DNA from: Sporomusa acidovorans
GTDB lineage: Bacteria; Bacillota; Negativicutes; Sporomusales; Sporomusaceae
DNA: 38,292 bases
Direction: 5' to 3'
NCBI RefSeq assembly: GCF_900101845.1
Contig: NZ_FNAM01000049.1
Location: 1-38,292 of the forward strand
Positions 24,929-34,247 of this stretch are shown here, piece by piece (within the stretch, counting starts at the first letter, position 1; each line of letters opens with the position of its first letter). A program made the translations under genes and the position numbers. The notes beneath the pieces were generated by a model. That model did no database searches and was not told the DNA's origin. It was given only the letters and a program-made list of their open reading frames with translations.

Positions 24929-24971
24929 CCGACAGGACGTTTAGAATGTCACTTCATAAACGTCTTATCGG
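24929..24971 (-). terminator. hairpin terminator
   Basis: 15-bp stem with two mismatches that are G-T wobbles (24929-24943 with 24957-24971) and a 13-base loop. It ends the operon whose last gene stops at 25007; on the minus strand a GGGGCTTTATTTTTAGG sequence follows the stem. Confidence 0.7.
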
Positions 24972-25006
24972 AACTTCATAAGAACAGTCTGATATTTGTC
25001 CGCCAG

Positions 25007-25945
25007 CTATATATCCAATTCATAAGTTTCATAAACTACAGCCCTAGCACCAAATTCCTCTTTTTGGGTAATTAACCCCTCGTTTAAAAAATAACCGCCT
25101 TGCTCTGTAGAAATTCCAAAGTCAAAAAATAACTTCTCCTTATAATAGTTTTGAATTAAATATTCAAAAACAAGATCCAGGGCACCGATTCTTTTCCCTG
25201 TTTCGTTAGCGGCGATATATTGTGCATGAGCTACCAGGGAGTGCTCATAAACAACAACTCCGGCTACCATGGTTTCTTCATAATACGCGGCAAATAGTTT
25301 AATACTATGGGGAAAAGTTTGGGCCAGCGTTGATATTTCCTGATAATTATGTGTTGGATAGGCATTATATTTTTCTTGTAACAATTTAGCAACAATGTCT
25401 ATAAAACTTCTATAATCTGAACTAATTCGTATTTGCACGTTATGACGCTTCGCTTTTTTTATTCCGCGCCGCCGCCTGGAACTAAAGCAGATTTGTTCGG
25501 GCATAAATACTGTTGTTGACAAGTCACACCTTGACAATTTTGCATTATGCAGAAAGAGAGCGTATCTATCTTCATTTGCTGGTAATCTGTGGTATACATA
25601 GGGAATGCATTTATAAACTAATTTTTTAAATCCGTTTTTACTCAGGTAGTTACCAAGAGTATCAAACGCTGCAATCATTTTACTTGCTGTCATGCTATTG
25701 CCGGTAACTATGCCGCCAAAAGTCAAGCCCCCATGACTAATTATTGTATCACCTTCTGCATTTGCAGGCATAACTCCGATAAGACTGTGATCAAGGTCGT
25801 AAAACAAAATAGAATGATCTGCGAAGCGTTGTGAGTGATAATCCATATAATCCCGAAAAAATAAAAAAGTGCCATTTTTGGAACACTTAATGTAACTATC
25901 CCATTTTGCTTTGTCCTCAGACTGATACTTATTTACTGTTACCAT
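25007..25945 (-). CDS. GNAT/FemAB-like acyltransferase
   Basis: A 312-residue protein with the layout of FemAB-type GNAT proteins found in polysaccharide and lipid loci: WDSYIKCSKNGTFLFFRDYMDY, ISHGGLTFGGIV, LVYKCIPYVYHRLP, RRRGIKKAKRHNVQI, then a GNAT half with MVAGVVVYEHSLVAHAQYIAAN and LIQNYYKEKLFFDFGISTEQGG. It probably transfers an acyl or aminoacyl group to a sugar or lipid. The substrate is unknown; an ACP and a KAS III in the same operon suggest an acyl-ACP donor (inference). It overlaps the preceding gene by seven bases. Confidence 0.7.
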   Translation of the reverse strand: MVTVNKYQSEDKAKWDSYIKCSKNGTFLFFRDYMDYHSQRFADHSILFYDLDHSLIGVMPANAEGDTIISHGGLTFGGIVTGNSMTASKMIAAFDTLGNYLSKNGFKKLVYKCIPYVYHRLPANEDRYALFLHNAKLSRCDLSTTVFMPEQICFSSRRRRGIKKAKRHNVQIRISSDYRSFIDIVAKLLQEKYNAYPTHNYQEISTLAQTFPHSIKLFAAYYEETMVAGVVVYEHSLVAHAQYIAANETGKRIGALDLVFEYLIQNYYKEKLFFDFGISTEQGGYFLNEGLITQKEEFGARAVVYETYELDI

Positions 25946-26859
25946 TCTTGAAATTCCGCCCAGCCAAAGCCTGTTTGCCCAAAATTATTGCCGTTATAGA
26001 ACATCATATACTTGTTATTGACAGCAATAACTGCGGAGTAGCATACCATTTCCGAATCCCAACCGGTTGGTGAAACATCCAGCCCAATTTCATCGTCTTT
26101 TCTTTGCCAATCAATGCCGTCTTGTGACTCGGCGTATCCCAGCCTGTACCCCAGATTGGGCACTCGAATAGAATAAAACATCTTATATTTACCATCATGC
26201 TTAATTAGATACGGCCGGCCAAAACCATGTTCCCCCTTGTGGGCAATATCAATACAAACCTTACCTTTTGGCCCCCAGGTCACCCCATCCTTTGATTCAA
26301 GGTAGTTAATGGTATACACCGGCATTTCCTTTCCGTTAATTGTAATCCATTGATCCCCGGCAACATACCACATACGAAAAATCTGATTTTCATATAATAC
26401 AAATGGCCCACAACGAAAGTATAATTCTGTATTGCTGCGTTCAAGCACCGGAGTGCGCTGGACTCTTGAAAAACTTTGCCCACCATCATCGCTAACAGCA
26501 AGACCGGTGAGCAATCTGTATCTGATTTTGGTTCCCAATTCAAAGCCTACATAATATAATAATTTTTTCCCGTCAGCCAAAGTCACAATACTTGTCGCCA
26601 CTACACCGTTTTCATCAAAACAACCTGGCTGACCTTTATCTAACAGTGGCTCAGACGAAATAGCCAAAACCTTTTCCGGATTTTTCGCATCAATATCTAC
26701 AAAGCCTATCCTTCCAATTCCTTGCTTATTACAAAATGTAATGTACATTCTGATCACACCATTACCTAACAATTCGGGTGTTGGAATCATGGCATGTGAA
26801 TATGCCCAAGCTTGTTGGCCATTCGCAGTATATATTTTGCCCATTTTATCCCATTTCAT
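25939..26859 (-). CDS. beta-propeller glycosidase-like protein (GH43/GH130 type)
   Basis: A 306-residue protein built from repeated propeller blades: SHAMIPTPELLGNGVIRMYIT, GVVATSIVTLADGKKLLYYVG, RCGPFVLYENQIFRMWYVAG, GFGRPYLIKHDGKYKMFYSI, EMVCYSAVIAVNNKYMMFYN, with a blade motif S-x-D-G (SDDGGQSFSR, SKDGVTW, SQDGIDW). This is the five-bladed fold of GH43/GH32/GH130-type enzymes, but I see no clear catalytic pair, so it may bind or phosphorolyse glycans. I start at 26859 after AAAGGAATTG; an ATG at 26889 overlapping the previous stop (TAATG) is a real alternative. Confidence 0.65.
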   Translation of the reverse strand: MKWDKMGKIYTANGQQAWAYSHAMIPTPELLGNGVIRMYITFCNKQGIGRIGFVDIDAKNPEKVLAISSEPLLDKGQPGCFDENGVVATSIVTLADGKKLLYYVGFELGTKIRYRLLTGLAVSDDGGQSFSRVQRTPVLERSNTELYFRCGPFVLYENQIFRMWYVAGDQWITINGKEMPVYTINYLESKDGVTWGPKGKVCIDIAHKGEHGFGRPYLIKHDGKYKMFYSIRVPNLGYRLGYAESQDGIDWQRKDDEIGLDVSPTGWDSEMVCYSAVIAVNNKYMMFYNGNNFGQTGFGWAEFQEW

Positions 26860-26888
26860 TATATCAATTCCTTTATATAGTAAGTTCA

Positions 26889-27647
26889 TTACTCAGGCTT
26901 GATGATTAAGATATCTTCCCGCCGCGTCGACATAGGTAAACTGCCTGACTGGGGCAGCAGGTAGGTCTCATAGCCAAAGCCTCGATACCGTTGCAAAATC
27001 CCAAAAATTATACCATCGTCTACTTTTTCTTGCTCAATTTGAAAAATGTTTACTGTTGGTATTTCAGACGTACCGGTAAAGTTTTGGTGAGTTTCTATTC
27101 CTTTCTGAGAACTAAAGAACCGCTTTCGCTTGGTTATGTTTGGTATATCCCCCAACAGTAATTTGCCACCATTTTTGAGAAGACGTAATGCCTCATCAAT
27201 AAAATTATAAAGACTACCGTCTACTATCAAATGCTGTAAAACGCTATAGACTATAATTACATCAATTTTATCGGCATACTTATCTAGCTCTCCCTCATGA
27301 AAAGGAAAGCGGCAGGGAATTTTTACGGCAACCTGGGTATCCGTTAGATGTGACAGCATTTCTTCGGAATCAATAAGTATAAGTTTATGATTTCGCTTTT
27401 CGCAGAATTCCAGTATGGTAGATGCTAATTCACCACACCCACAACCAATATCCATTGCAACGATATTATCCTCTAACAATTGTGGTAATTTAGAAATAAT
27501 GTCGTTTAAGATTAAGTTACCGTTAGCTCGAAAGCCGTCAGGAAACCCGATCTTTTCATTTTCTGAAAGAGTTTCATCTACGGCCAAGTTTCTGAAATCG
27601 TCAAAGGTTATCCTTTTAAATCGCTCAAACAATTCAGATTTGATCAT
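26889..27647 (-). CDS. class I SAM-dependent methyltransferase
   Basis: A 252-residue protein with the Rossmann methyltransferase motifs VAMDIGCGCGELAST (SAM glycine loop), LILIDSEEM (acidic ribose contact), DVIIVYSVLQHL and LLKNGGKLLLGDI. It likely methylates a sugar or small glycan precursor in the cytoplasm. The start is coupled by ATGA to the acetyltransferase upstream. Confidence 0.8.
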   Translation of the reverse strand: MIKSELFERFKRITFDDFRNLAVDETLSENEKIGFPDGFRANGNLILNDIISKLPQLLEDNIVAMDIGCGCGELASTILEFCEKRNHKLILIDSEEMLSHLTDTQVAVKIPCRFPFHEGELDKYADKIDVIIVYSVLQHLIVDGSLYNFIDEALRLLKNGGKLLLGDIPNITKRKRFFSSQKGIETHQNFTGTSEIPTVNIFQIEQEKVDDGIIFGILQRYRGFGYETYLLPQSGSLPMSTRREDILIIKPE

Positions 27648-28342
27648 ATTGTCATCTCCAAGCGAGGTTTTATACCAAACACTTTATAACTATCAATCTT
27701 GGCAGCAATACCAGGGTTACCGCGATATATTTTTCCGTTTTCAGTATCATTTAAAATAACTGCTCCAGCACTTATAACACAATCTTCCTCAATCGAAATA
27801 TGATCGGCAACACAAGAATTGATGCCTAAAAAACAGCTTTGCCCAATCGAACAGTAACCCGAAATGGCAATGTGTGAAGATAAAAAGCAATGATCCCCGA
27901 TTGCAGAACGGTGACCGATATGATTCCCACTCCACAAAGTCACATCATTACCAATTTTCACCTTCCGTTGAAGAACATTTCCTTCTAATATGAAGCAATT
28001 GTCGCCAATTTCGACATCATTGCCAATATAAGCCTTTGAACTGATGTACGATACCAATTCATAACCTTTTGCTTTACATTCTTGATAAAACTGCATGCGG
28101 CTACGGTTCAATTTGTCATAGCCAAGAGCAATGAATAATTTATATCTATCAGGGCTAAACTTACTCTCTATGTTCTCAAGCCGTACTATCGGCAGGCCTA
28201 GAAGCTGAGTATTATCTGTATAGCTTTTTTCGGCACTAAAAGCGATGACATTATAAATCGAGTCCAATGTGAAATACTCATAAGCCATTTCCGCGATTTC
28301 TCCAATACCGACAATAATTAGCTCCTCTCTCAGTTTTTGCAT
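27644..28342 (-). CDS. PglD/NeuD-type sugar O/N-acetyltransferase
   Basis: A 232-residue left-handed beta-helix acetyltransferase. N-terminal nucleotide-sugar binding part with ELIIVGIGEIAEMAYEYF; then hexapeptide repeats from about residue 90 (AYIGNDVEIGDNCFILEGN, VKIGNDVTLWSGNHIGHRS, HISIEEDCVISAGAVIL) and an RGNPGIAAKI tail. It should acetylate an amino sugar using acetyl-CoA, which fits the aminotransferase at 23067-24161, although that gene is in another unit. The ATG at 28342 has AAGGTGA upstream; a GTG at 28354 is less likely. Confidence 0.82.
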   Translation of the reverse strand: MQKLREELIIVGIGEIAEMAYEYFTLDSIYNVIAFSAEKSYTDNTQLLGLPIVRLENIESKFSPDRYKLFIALGYDKLNRSRMQFYQECKAKGYELVSYISSKAYIGNDVEIGDNCFILEGNVLQRKVKIGNDVTLWSGNHIGHRSAIGDHCFLSSHIAISGYCSIGQSCFLGINSCVADHISIEEDCVISAGAVILNDTENGKIYRGNPGIAAKIDSYKVFGIKPRLEMTI

Positions 28343-28364
28343 ATATCTAATCACCTTATCAACT

Positions 28365-28589
28365 TTATTTTAATAATGCTGTTTCTATCAATGTTAAAAT
28401 GTCCCTAACCGATTTTACACTTAGCAACACTTTTCCCGGTATCGAAATTTCCCATAATTCGTCAATTAATGAAATAGTGGCTATAATAGCCAGTGAATCC
28501 CATTTTTCAAATATATAGTCTTCCTGGAGCTTCTCAACCGGAACTTCCACTATCTCAGCTAATTCATTCAGGAATTTTTCTCTATGCAT
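28365..28589 (-). CDS. acyl carrier protein
   Basis: A 74-residue protein with the ACP fold pattern and a WDSLAII motif whose Ser32 would carry the phosphopantetheine arm. It is a separate pathway ACP, less acidic than the fatty-acid AcpP and next to a ketoacyl synthase, so it serves a dedicated acyl chain. It starts 11 bases after the synthase stop. Confidence 0.82.
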   Translation of the reverse strand: MHREKFLNELAEIVEVPVEKLQEDYIFEKWDSLAIIATISLIDELWEISIPGKVLLSVKSVRDILTLIETALLK

Positions 28590-28600
28590 ATTTACTCCTT

Positions 28601-29635
28601 CTATATTAATATTTTCTCACTTATTTTAACTAAACAGGCTGCCCAAGAATACCCCACTCCAAAACCTACTAGCATTACTTCGTCACCTAATTGTATCAAG
28701 TCTTGCTTTAGTGCTGTCTCTAACGCAACAGGAATAGTTGAAGATACAGTATTGCCAGACTCTAGGTTATTGAAAAACCTTGACTCTGGAATTTTCATTT
28801 TGTCCCGCAGTCTTTCCAGCATAAATTTGTTTGCTTGATGGAAAATGAAGTAGTCAATTTCTAATAGTTGTCTACCTGTTTTCTCAAGTAACTCTTGTGT
28901 TGCTTTAGGAACAGTTTTAAGAGTAAAGTTAAAAATTTCGGGACCATTCATATATAAATTATTGAGAGACCGAATGTTACCGCCTTCATCTTCTGTCTCA
29001 ACAGATGTTGCCTTGCTTACGGGCATTCTTTTCCCACCAGCTGGTACAATCAAATTTGCGGCTCCTTTGCCGTCAGTTCCTAGCGCAAACGGTCCAATAC
29101 TTTCTTGCGTTCCATCAGCCGTGCCTATTAAGGTGGCTGCGGCGCCGTCTCCAAATATTGTTCTGGTACTACGATCTTTGGGATTTATATACTTACTGTA
29201 AGTTTCGGCGGTAATTAATAATATGTTAGAAGCTATTTTAGTTTCAATAAGTCCCTTGGCCAAAGATAGCCCATAAATAAAACCCGAGCAGCCCTGATTA
29301 ATGTCGAGAGCCCCGCAACTAGTTTTTAAGCCAAGTCTTTGCTGAATGATACAGGCGGTAGTCGGTAAAAAGTAATCCGGACTTTGGGTACAGAATATCA
29401 AATAATCGATGTCTTCTTTTAAACAGCAGCCGTTATCAAAGAGCCTATTTGCTGCAGCAACACCTAGATCAGAAGCACACTCGCCTTCCTTGGCAATATG
29501 TCTTACGGAAATACCTGTCTTTTGAAAGATATCCTCTGGGTTCCAATCCCATCCCCCCTCCCGAATCAACATATCATTAGTCAAAACACTTTCAGGAAAG
29601 AATGATGCGATGCTTTTAATTACCGCTACAGTCAA
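28601..29635 (-). CDS. 3-oxoacyl-ACP synthase III family protein
   Basis: A 344-residue FabH-like condensing enzyme, or an acyltransferase of the same fold. The triad is present: Cys in INQGCSGFIYG, His in FHQANKFML and Asn in ESGNTVSSTIP. The rest follows FabH (TGISVRHIA, IFGDGAAATLIG, VMLVGFGVGYSWAACLV). I choose the TTG at 29635 as start: GGGAGG lies eight bases upstream. The ATG at 29692 overlaps the previous stop as ATGA but has no ribosome site and adds 19 residues before the domain. It lies with an ACP inside a glycan operon, so it probably starts or transfers a special acyl group. Confidence 0.8.
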   Translation of the reverse strand: MTVAVIKSIASFFPESVLTNDMLIREGGWDWNPEDIFQKTGISVRHIAKEGECASDLGVAAANRLFDNGCCLKEDIDYLIFCTQSPDYFLPTTACIIQQRLGLKTSCGALDINQGCSGFIYGLSLAKGLIETKIASNILLITAETYSKYINPKDRSTRTIFGDGAAATLIGTADGTQESIGPFALGTDGKGAANLIVPAGGKRMPVSKATSVETEDEGGNIRSLNNLYMNGPEIFNFTLKTVPKATQELLEKTGRQLLEIDYFIFHQANKFMLERLRDKMKIPESRFFNNLESGNTVSSTIPVALETALKQDLIQLGDEVMLVGFGVGYSWAACLVKISEKILI

Positions 29636-29688
29636 TAGCTTTTCCTCCCTCACCGTAATATTAATTAGCTCTGACCTGACCGTTTGAC

Positions 29689-31293
29689 TCATGCCCGGGT
29701 AGGATACTCAGGGGTAGTATCCACCTTGAATATTTTAAGTTTCTCTATAGCGTCATTATAAAGGCTCACCAGTTCAGCTTGCAGATTCTTTTCCTCAAGA
29801 GATACTGTATCTTTTGTCATCAGACGCCTATGACATCTAACCCATCCATTTATAGCAGCTTTATAATCTTCATCGGACAGATATAATTGCTCTTTATACG
29901 TCAGATTTATTAATTTATACCAATCGATTGCTCCTGATAATTCCAACGCCGTGGTGTATGTGTTTTGTCCTGAATGAATTCGAAAACAGCTTAATGGGTT
30001 CCTTATATATATCAAGTCACCCTTTGCCAATAGTTTCAACCATAGACCTACATCACCCAGACAGCTTAGTTGGTATCCGCAAAAATCCAGCAACTTACCC
30101 GTAACGTCGGCCTTGCGGAATAGTGTTGTTGACATTTCCCCAATTACGTTCGCAATGTTTTTCAATATATATCTGCCAATAACACTACCAGCAACTCTGG
30201 TTGTCACATTATAGAGGGGCCGCGTTACAAGAAGGTCCGGCAGGAAATTATCAGTTCCATTAATTAGTTTCCTATACGAAGTTACTAAAATTACGTTAAC
30301 ATCGTTAATAAGATAACCCATCATCACACTAATTTTATTGGGCATATAAAGGTCATCATGGAGTAAATAGCTAACATATTCTCCGTTACACAGATCAAAA
30401 CACTTTTGTAGATTTACGGTACCCCTGCCACCTAACGGTCCGCCATTGTTGAAATATCTAATATGGTCGTGTTTTGTCAGATACTGTTCTACCAATATCC
30501 TTACATCCTCAGTCGTACTATCATCACAAATCACTATTTCACAATTATAGTAGTCTTGGTTTAAAGCACTGAGTAAAGCCTTCTCCAAGTAGTTTGTTTG
30601 ATTATACGCCGGAATCAATACGCTGACTAAAGGAAATAAGTCTTTTGCATACTCCTTCAAAAAGATATGACGGAACTTCTGATAGCCAGTAACATTTACA
30701 ATGCCACAGTCATGAACACACCATGCCTCGCTTTGACTGGGAATTACAACCTTATAACCGGCACGGACAAACTCCATGCTTTGTGATAAATCGTAGAAAT
30801 GCCAACCAGTGAAAATATCTTCCCGCCAAGCAATGTCATATTGTGTAATCATAATCAATCCATCAATACCAAGTACTTCTTCATACCCCTGTTCCACTTC
30901 TTTGAAAGACAGTAACTTCATTATCCCGGTATGGCTTTCGTATACTTTCCCATAGTTACAACCTGATTCCCACCAAATTCCGTTAGTAGGGATTTTTTTA
31001 CTACCCACAACCCCGATCATACCAATTCGTGGGTTATCAAAAATCTTTAACATATCTGGAATAAACGATTTATTAATGATAAAAACATCCTGATGTAAAT
31101 ACACCTTATACTTGGCATCACTATTTCGCATTGCTCTATTAAAACCACTTGGCATCGAAGACACATCTTTTATAGAAATCGTTTCAATAACATAGCCAAC
31201 AGGTACTTCCAGATCCTTAATATAGGAAAGGCACTTTTGGAAGATATCATCATCATTAACACATGTTATAAAGCAAATTTTATTTGCGTTCAC
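29689..31293 (-). CDS. family 2 glycosyltransferase with extra N-terminal GT-like domain
   Basis: A 534-residue protein. Residues about 1-230 resemble a GT-A-like domain (ICFITCVNDDDIF, MRNSDAKYKVYLHQDVFI, GWHFYDLSQSMEFVRAG). Residues about 235-480 are a standard GT2 domain (LVSVLIPAYNQTNYLEKAL, IVICDDST, YVSYLLHDDLYM, LGDVGLWLKLLAKG). The start is a GTG at 31293 after GGGGGTAGGCAG. It heads the unit that continues with the KAS III and ACP genes. Two catalytic domains in one chain, as at 3407-4912, suggest a two-step or polymerising transferase. Confidence 0.78.
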   Translation of the reverse strand: MNANKICFITCVNDDDIFQKCLSYIKDLEVPVGYVIETISIKDVSSMPSGFNRAMRNSDAKYKVYLHQDVFIINKSFIPDMLKIFDNPRIGMIGVVGSKKIPTNGIWWESGCNYGKVYESHTGIMKLLSFKEVEQGYEEVLGIDGLIMITQYDIAWREDIFTGWHFYDLSQSMEFVRAGYKVVIPSQSEAWCVHDCGIVNVTGYQKFRHIFLKEYAKDLFPLVSVLIPAYNQTNYLEKALLSALNQDYYNCEIVICDDSTTEDVRILVEQYLTKHDHIRYFNNGGPLGGRGTVNLQKCFDLCNGEYVSYLLHDDLYMPNKISVMMGYLINDVNVILVTSYRKLINGTDNFLPDLLVTRPLYNVTTRVAGSVIGRYILKNIANVIGEMSTTLFRKADVTGKLLDFCGYQLSCLGDVGLWLKLLAKGDLIYIRNPLSCFRIHSGQNTYTTALELSGAIDWYKLINLTYKEQLYLSDEDYKAAINGWVRCHRRLMTKDTVSLEEKNLQAELVSLYNDAIEKLKIFKVDTTPEYPTRA

Positions 31294-31456
31294 CTGCCTA
31301 CCCCCAAACTCTCTATTAACTATCTATTCAGCAGTCTAGACAATTTGATAATATACATATTAAACTTACCGACTTTTACTTACCTTTTACATGATATGCA
31401 ATCAATTCAGGGATGTGCTTTTACATCATAATGCGAATGTTTGCTTGCACCCTTAC

Positions 31457-31826
31457 CTAGCCGAATCTGGTAATCTCTGCTTTCATTAGGTAACATGCGC
31501 CGACGTGGAAAACGTCTAAAGTAATTATATTGTTAGGGATTTCATTACTTGATGCTTGTGGTAGTTTAACCGAGATATTCCTATTCAAAAGTAATGAGAT
31601 TAGATTATTTACGTCAACAAAGGTCTCAATGCTTATTGGAAAATTATGGATAAATATCTAAGTCAATCGAATTTCTGGATTGAACATCACTCAAAATGAT
31701 ATATACAGATTTATTTTGAGTAGAATAGAACAGTGCTTCTCCTATAGTCCCGAAAATTGCCATAAGTTGATTGCACAGGCCTTCCGTCCCCTCAATCTTG
31801 TGCTGTAAGTATATAATGAGAATCAC
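31457..31826 (-). pseudogene. frameshifted remnant of an unknown protein
   Basis: The first 60 codons (31826-31644) read MILIIYLQHKIEG, then GLCNQLMAIFGTIGEAL and NKSVYIILSDVQSRNSIDL, ending at a TAA. A second frame opens just before that stop and continues without a stop to a TAG at 31457 (NFPISIETFVDVNNLISLL, NRNISVKLPQASSNEIP, IITLDVFHVGACYLMKAEIT). Both parts look like protein, so one gene split by a frameshift is likely. The GLCNQL start recalls the GxGNQ loop of fucosyltransferase-like enzymes; that link is weak. The rest of 31294-31902 shows no gene that I can support. Confidence 0.45.
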
Positions 31827-31902
31827 CCGCTATCCTATAATTCTTCTAATAATTTATTATTTAACAAACAGATATTACACTCTACAACTTATTCATTTGC
31901 AC

Positions 31903-34194
31903 CTAACCGAAACTGGAATGGCTTAATCCCGATCTGTGCTGAAAGTAAGCCCAAATAATGTCGCTGGTATCAATCTTTCGATCCATAACATCTAAGATTT
32001 CTAATGGCTGATGCTGTTTAGGCAGGAGTGAATATAACTTATCTAAATGCTCACTCCTTCCCCAAAAATAATTTTGGAGTATCACAGTTTTCAAGCAATT
32101 TCCTTGATTAATACGATAAGCATCATCATCTACTAAATTATCTATAATCATAAACAGATCTTGAATACTATTAAAATGGGTTTTTACAATACCGGGTACT
32201 ATTTCACTGCTAAATTGTGCGGCAAAGTCCGTAGCTAAACCAACAACCGGAATACCAGAGGCACCTGCCTCAAATGCTGATACGAGTGAACCTACAGGTA
32301 CCGAATCGAGGTATACGTCAGCAGCACTGTAGAATTGATCCAAATCCTGCCGGATATCATAGCATCTTATTCTTCCGTTGCTCTGACGCTTAAGTTGTGA
32401 CCATTCTCCAATATCAGATGGCCCTACAACTAAAATCTCAATATTGGGGTGCCTGTTAACCAGATCTCTAATCAAACGTGGAAAACTATATTCACCACAA
32501 GATATCAATTGATAGGGTAAAGCAATGGTCAGGAAAACTATCCTATCCTCATCTATACCTAGCCCTCTTTTCGCTGCTCGCTTATCAATTAGATTCCGTG
32601 TTATTCCTAAAGGGATCGGCAATATAAAAGAATTATTCACATTCCTGCTAGACAAAGTTATCCTTTGGCCATCGACCCTTTGATCAGCTATAATGTCAGC
32701 TACATTCATACCTATCGTAAAAGCATGGTCTGCATGATTAACAAAGACCACCGGTGGACCGCCGGTGACACCAAATGCGATCGGTGCGACCGGGTCATGG
32801 GGATGAATATGCAAAACAACTACATCGGCCCACATAGCAGCTGCATCACGCAGTACCTTTGCTTTTTGGCACAGACCAAGCTTAGCAGCGTCCAGCTTAG
32901 TGTACCAGCCACCAGAATGAATGGCTGCGTCCACTAACCAATTTGGAACAGTAGCACTATTGAGAGTGACTATAATAGAATGAACTGACGCTGAATCCGT
33001 GCATATCCAGCGCTCAATTGTTCTAGCATGACTACTAGCAGCGTAGCCTTGGCTTACTACATGCAATATATTTTTCTTTTCCATACTTTTGGGTGGCAGC
33101 TGTATGGTTGCACGGTGACTTAGCTTTTTTGCAACTTTACGAAGAATTAGCTCTAATCTAGGCGACACAAAAAAACCAGGATGAGAGTAGTAAGCATAAT
33201 CTGCTGCCTGCTTCACCAACATCACAGCTTTTTCCATATTCCCTGACAACAAGCTAAATTCAGCTTGATCAATAAATGAAAGAAATTTTCTTCTCGTGTT
33301 TTCTATCCAATGTTGATAATAACTAAATTCATGCTGATACGTAAACCATTTTCCTGCCGCTATATCCTGTGTCAACTGATACGGCGCGGCCAGGTGCGGA
33401 GGCAATCCCCATTTTTCGGTAAATTTCCGTCTATTAACTTCCAAAAGGGAGTTGTATTGATTAGTCTGCTCCCTAAAAGATACACTGCCGAAATGATGAA
33501 TGAAGGTATCCCGGCACAAAACCAAACGATAACCAGCCTTTCTGATACGCAAACAATAATCGTCATCTTCATAATTCCCAGGTGAAAAATCCTCGTCTAA
33601 TAAACCAATTTCCTTTATTATTTCTGCCTTAATCAGCAGGCAGTAACCAACCAGTCGTGTTCTATCCTCCCAAAATTCCGGATTAGAGTTATTCACTTGT
33701 CCGGCAAACCGGATCATTTCTTCCAAACTGGAATACTCACAAGGGATACTTTGGAAGTTTGAACAGGAGTTAGTAACTGCACCGACGGCACCGATATCAC
33801 TGGAGCTATATAAACACTTTGTAAGGTTAGTTAACCAGTTGGGCGTCACAATCGTATCATTGTTTAATAAAAGAATATTGTTTCCCTTAGCCGCTTTTAT
33901 CCCTTGATTGCAGCCTACGGGGAAACCGGCATTCTCACTATTTAGAATGACTTTAATATCTTGCTGGCCTTGCAACCACTCAACCGTACCATCGGTTGAG
34001 CGGTTATCGATAACAATAAGTTCATAAGAGTCCGGTTCCGTATAGTGTCTAATACTCTCAATACAAAGCTTGTTATACTCCAGCTTGTTGTAAGTTATGA
34101 CAATAATACTGGTAAGGCCTTGTGGAATTGTTCTACATTTGTCTGTTCCCGCGCTATCTTCAGTTTGTTTATTATCGCCTAAGCTGCAGTCCAC
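31903..34194 (-). CDS. two-domain glycosyltransferase (GT2 plus GT-B-like)
   Basis: A 763-residue protein. Residues about 28-270 are a GT2 rhamnosyltransferase-like domain (SIIVITYNKLEYNKLCIES, VIDNRSTDGTVEWLQ, NENAGFPVGCNQGI written here as NSENAGFPVG, LLLNNDTIVTPNWL, YEDDDYCLRIRKAGYRL). Residues about 380-740 form a GT-B-like domain (NILHVVSQGYAASSHART, VVFVNHADHAF, EILVVGPSDIGEW, YSAADVYLDSVPVGS, SAFEAGASGIPVVGL). It can both add and extend sugars. The start is a GTG at 34194 directly after AGAGGAGGTC; no ATG precedes the domain. Confidence 0.8.
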   Translation of the reverse strand: MDCSLGDNKQTEDSAGTDKCRTIPQGLTSIIVITYNKLEYNKLCIESIRHYTEPDSYELIVIDNRSTDGTVEWLQGQQDIKVILNSENAGFPVGCNQGIKAAKGNNILLLNNDTIVTPNWLTNLTKCLYSSSDIGAVGAVTNSCSNFQSIPCEYSSLEEMIRFAGQVNNSNPEFWEDRTRLVGYCLLIKAEIIKEIGLLDEDFSPGNYEDDDYCLRIRKAGYRLVLCRDTFIHHFGSVSFREQTNQYNSLLEVNRRKFTEKWGLPPHLAAPYQLTQDIAAGKWFTYQHEFSYYQHWIENTRRKFLSFIDQAEFSLLSGNMEKAVMLVKQAADYAYYSHPGFFVSPRLELILRKVAKKLSHRATIQLPPKSMEKKNILHVVSQGYAASSHARTIERWICTDSASVHSIIVTLNSATVPNWLVDAAIHSGGWYTKLDAAKLGLCQKAKVLRDAAAMWADVVVLHIHPHDPVAPIAFGVTGGPPVVFVNHADHAFTIGMNVADIIADQRVDGQRITLSSRNVNNSFILPIPLGITRNLIDKRAAKRGLGIDEDRIVFLTIALPYQLISCGEYSFPRLIRDLVNRHPNIEILVVGPSDIGEWSQLKRQSNGRIRCYDIRQDLDQFYSAADVYLDSVPVGSLVSAFEAGASGIPVVGLATDFAAQFSSEIVPGIVKTHFNSIQDLFMIIDNLVDDDAYRINQGNCLKTVILQNYFWGRSEHLDKLYSLLPKQHQPLEILDVMDRKIDTSDIIWAYFQHRSGLSHSSFG

Positions 34195-34247
34195 TCTGAG
34201 ACCTCCTCTACTATAGGCTCATAATACAACTCTGGCATGCCAGTTAA

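Noticed and set aside
29636..29692. ATG start at 29692 for the ketoacyl-ACP synthase III gene.
   Set aside because: It has an ATGA overlap but no ribosome site, and adds residues before the FabH start; the TTG at 29635 follows GGGAGG. It stays a possible alternative.
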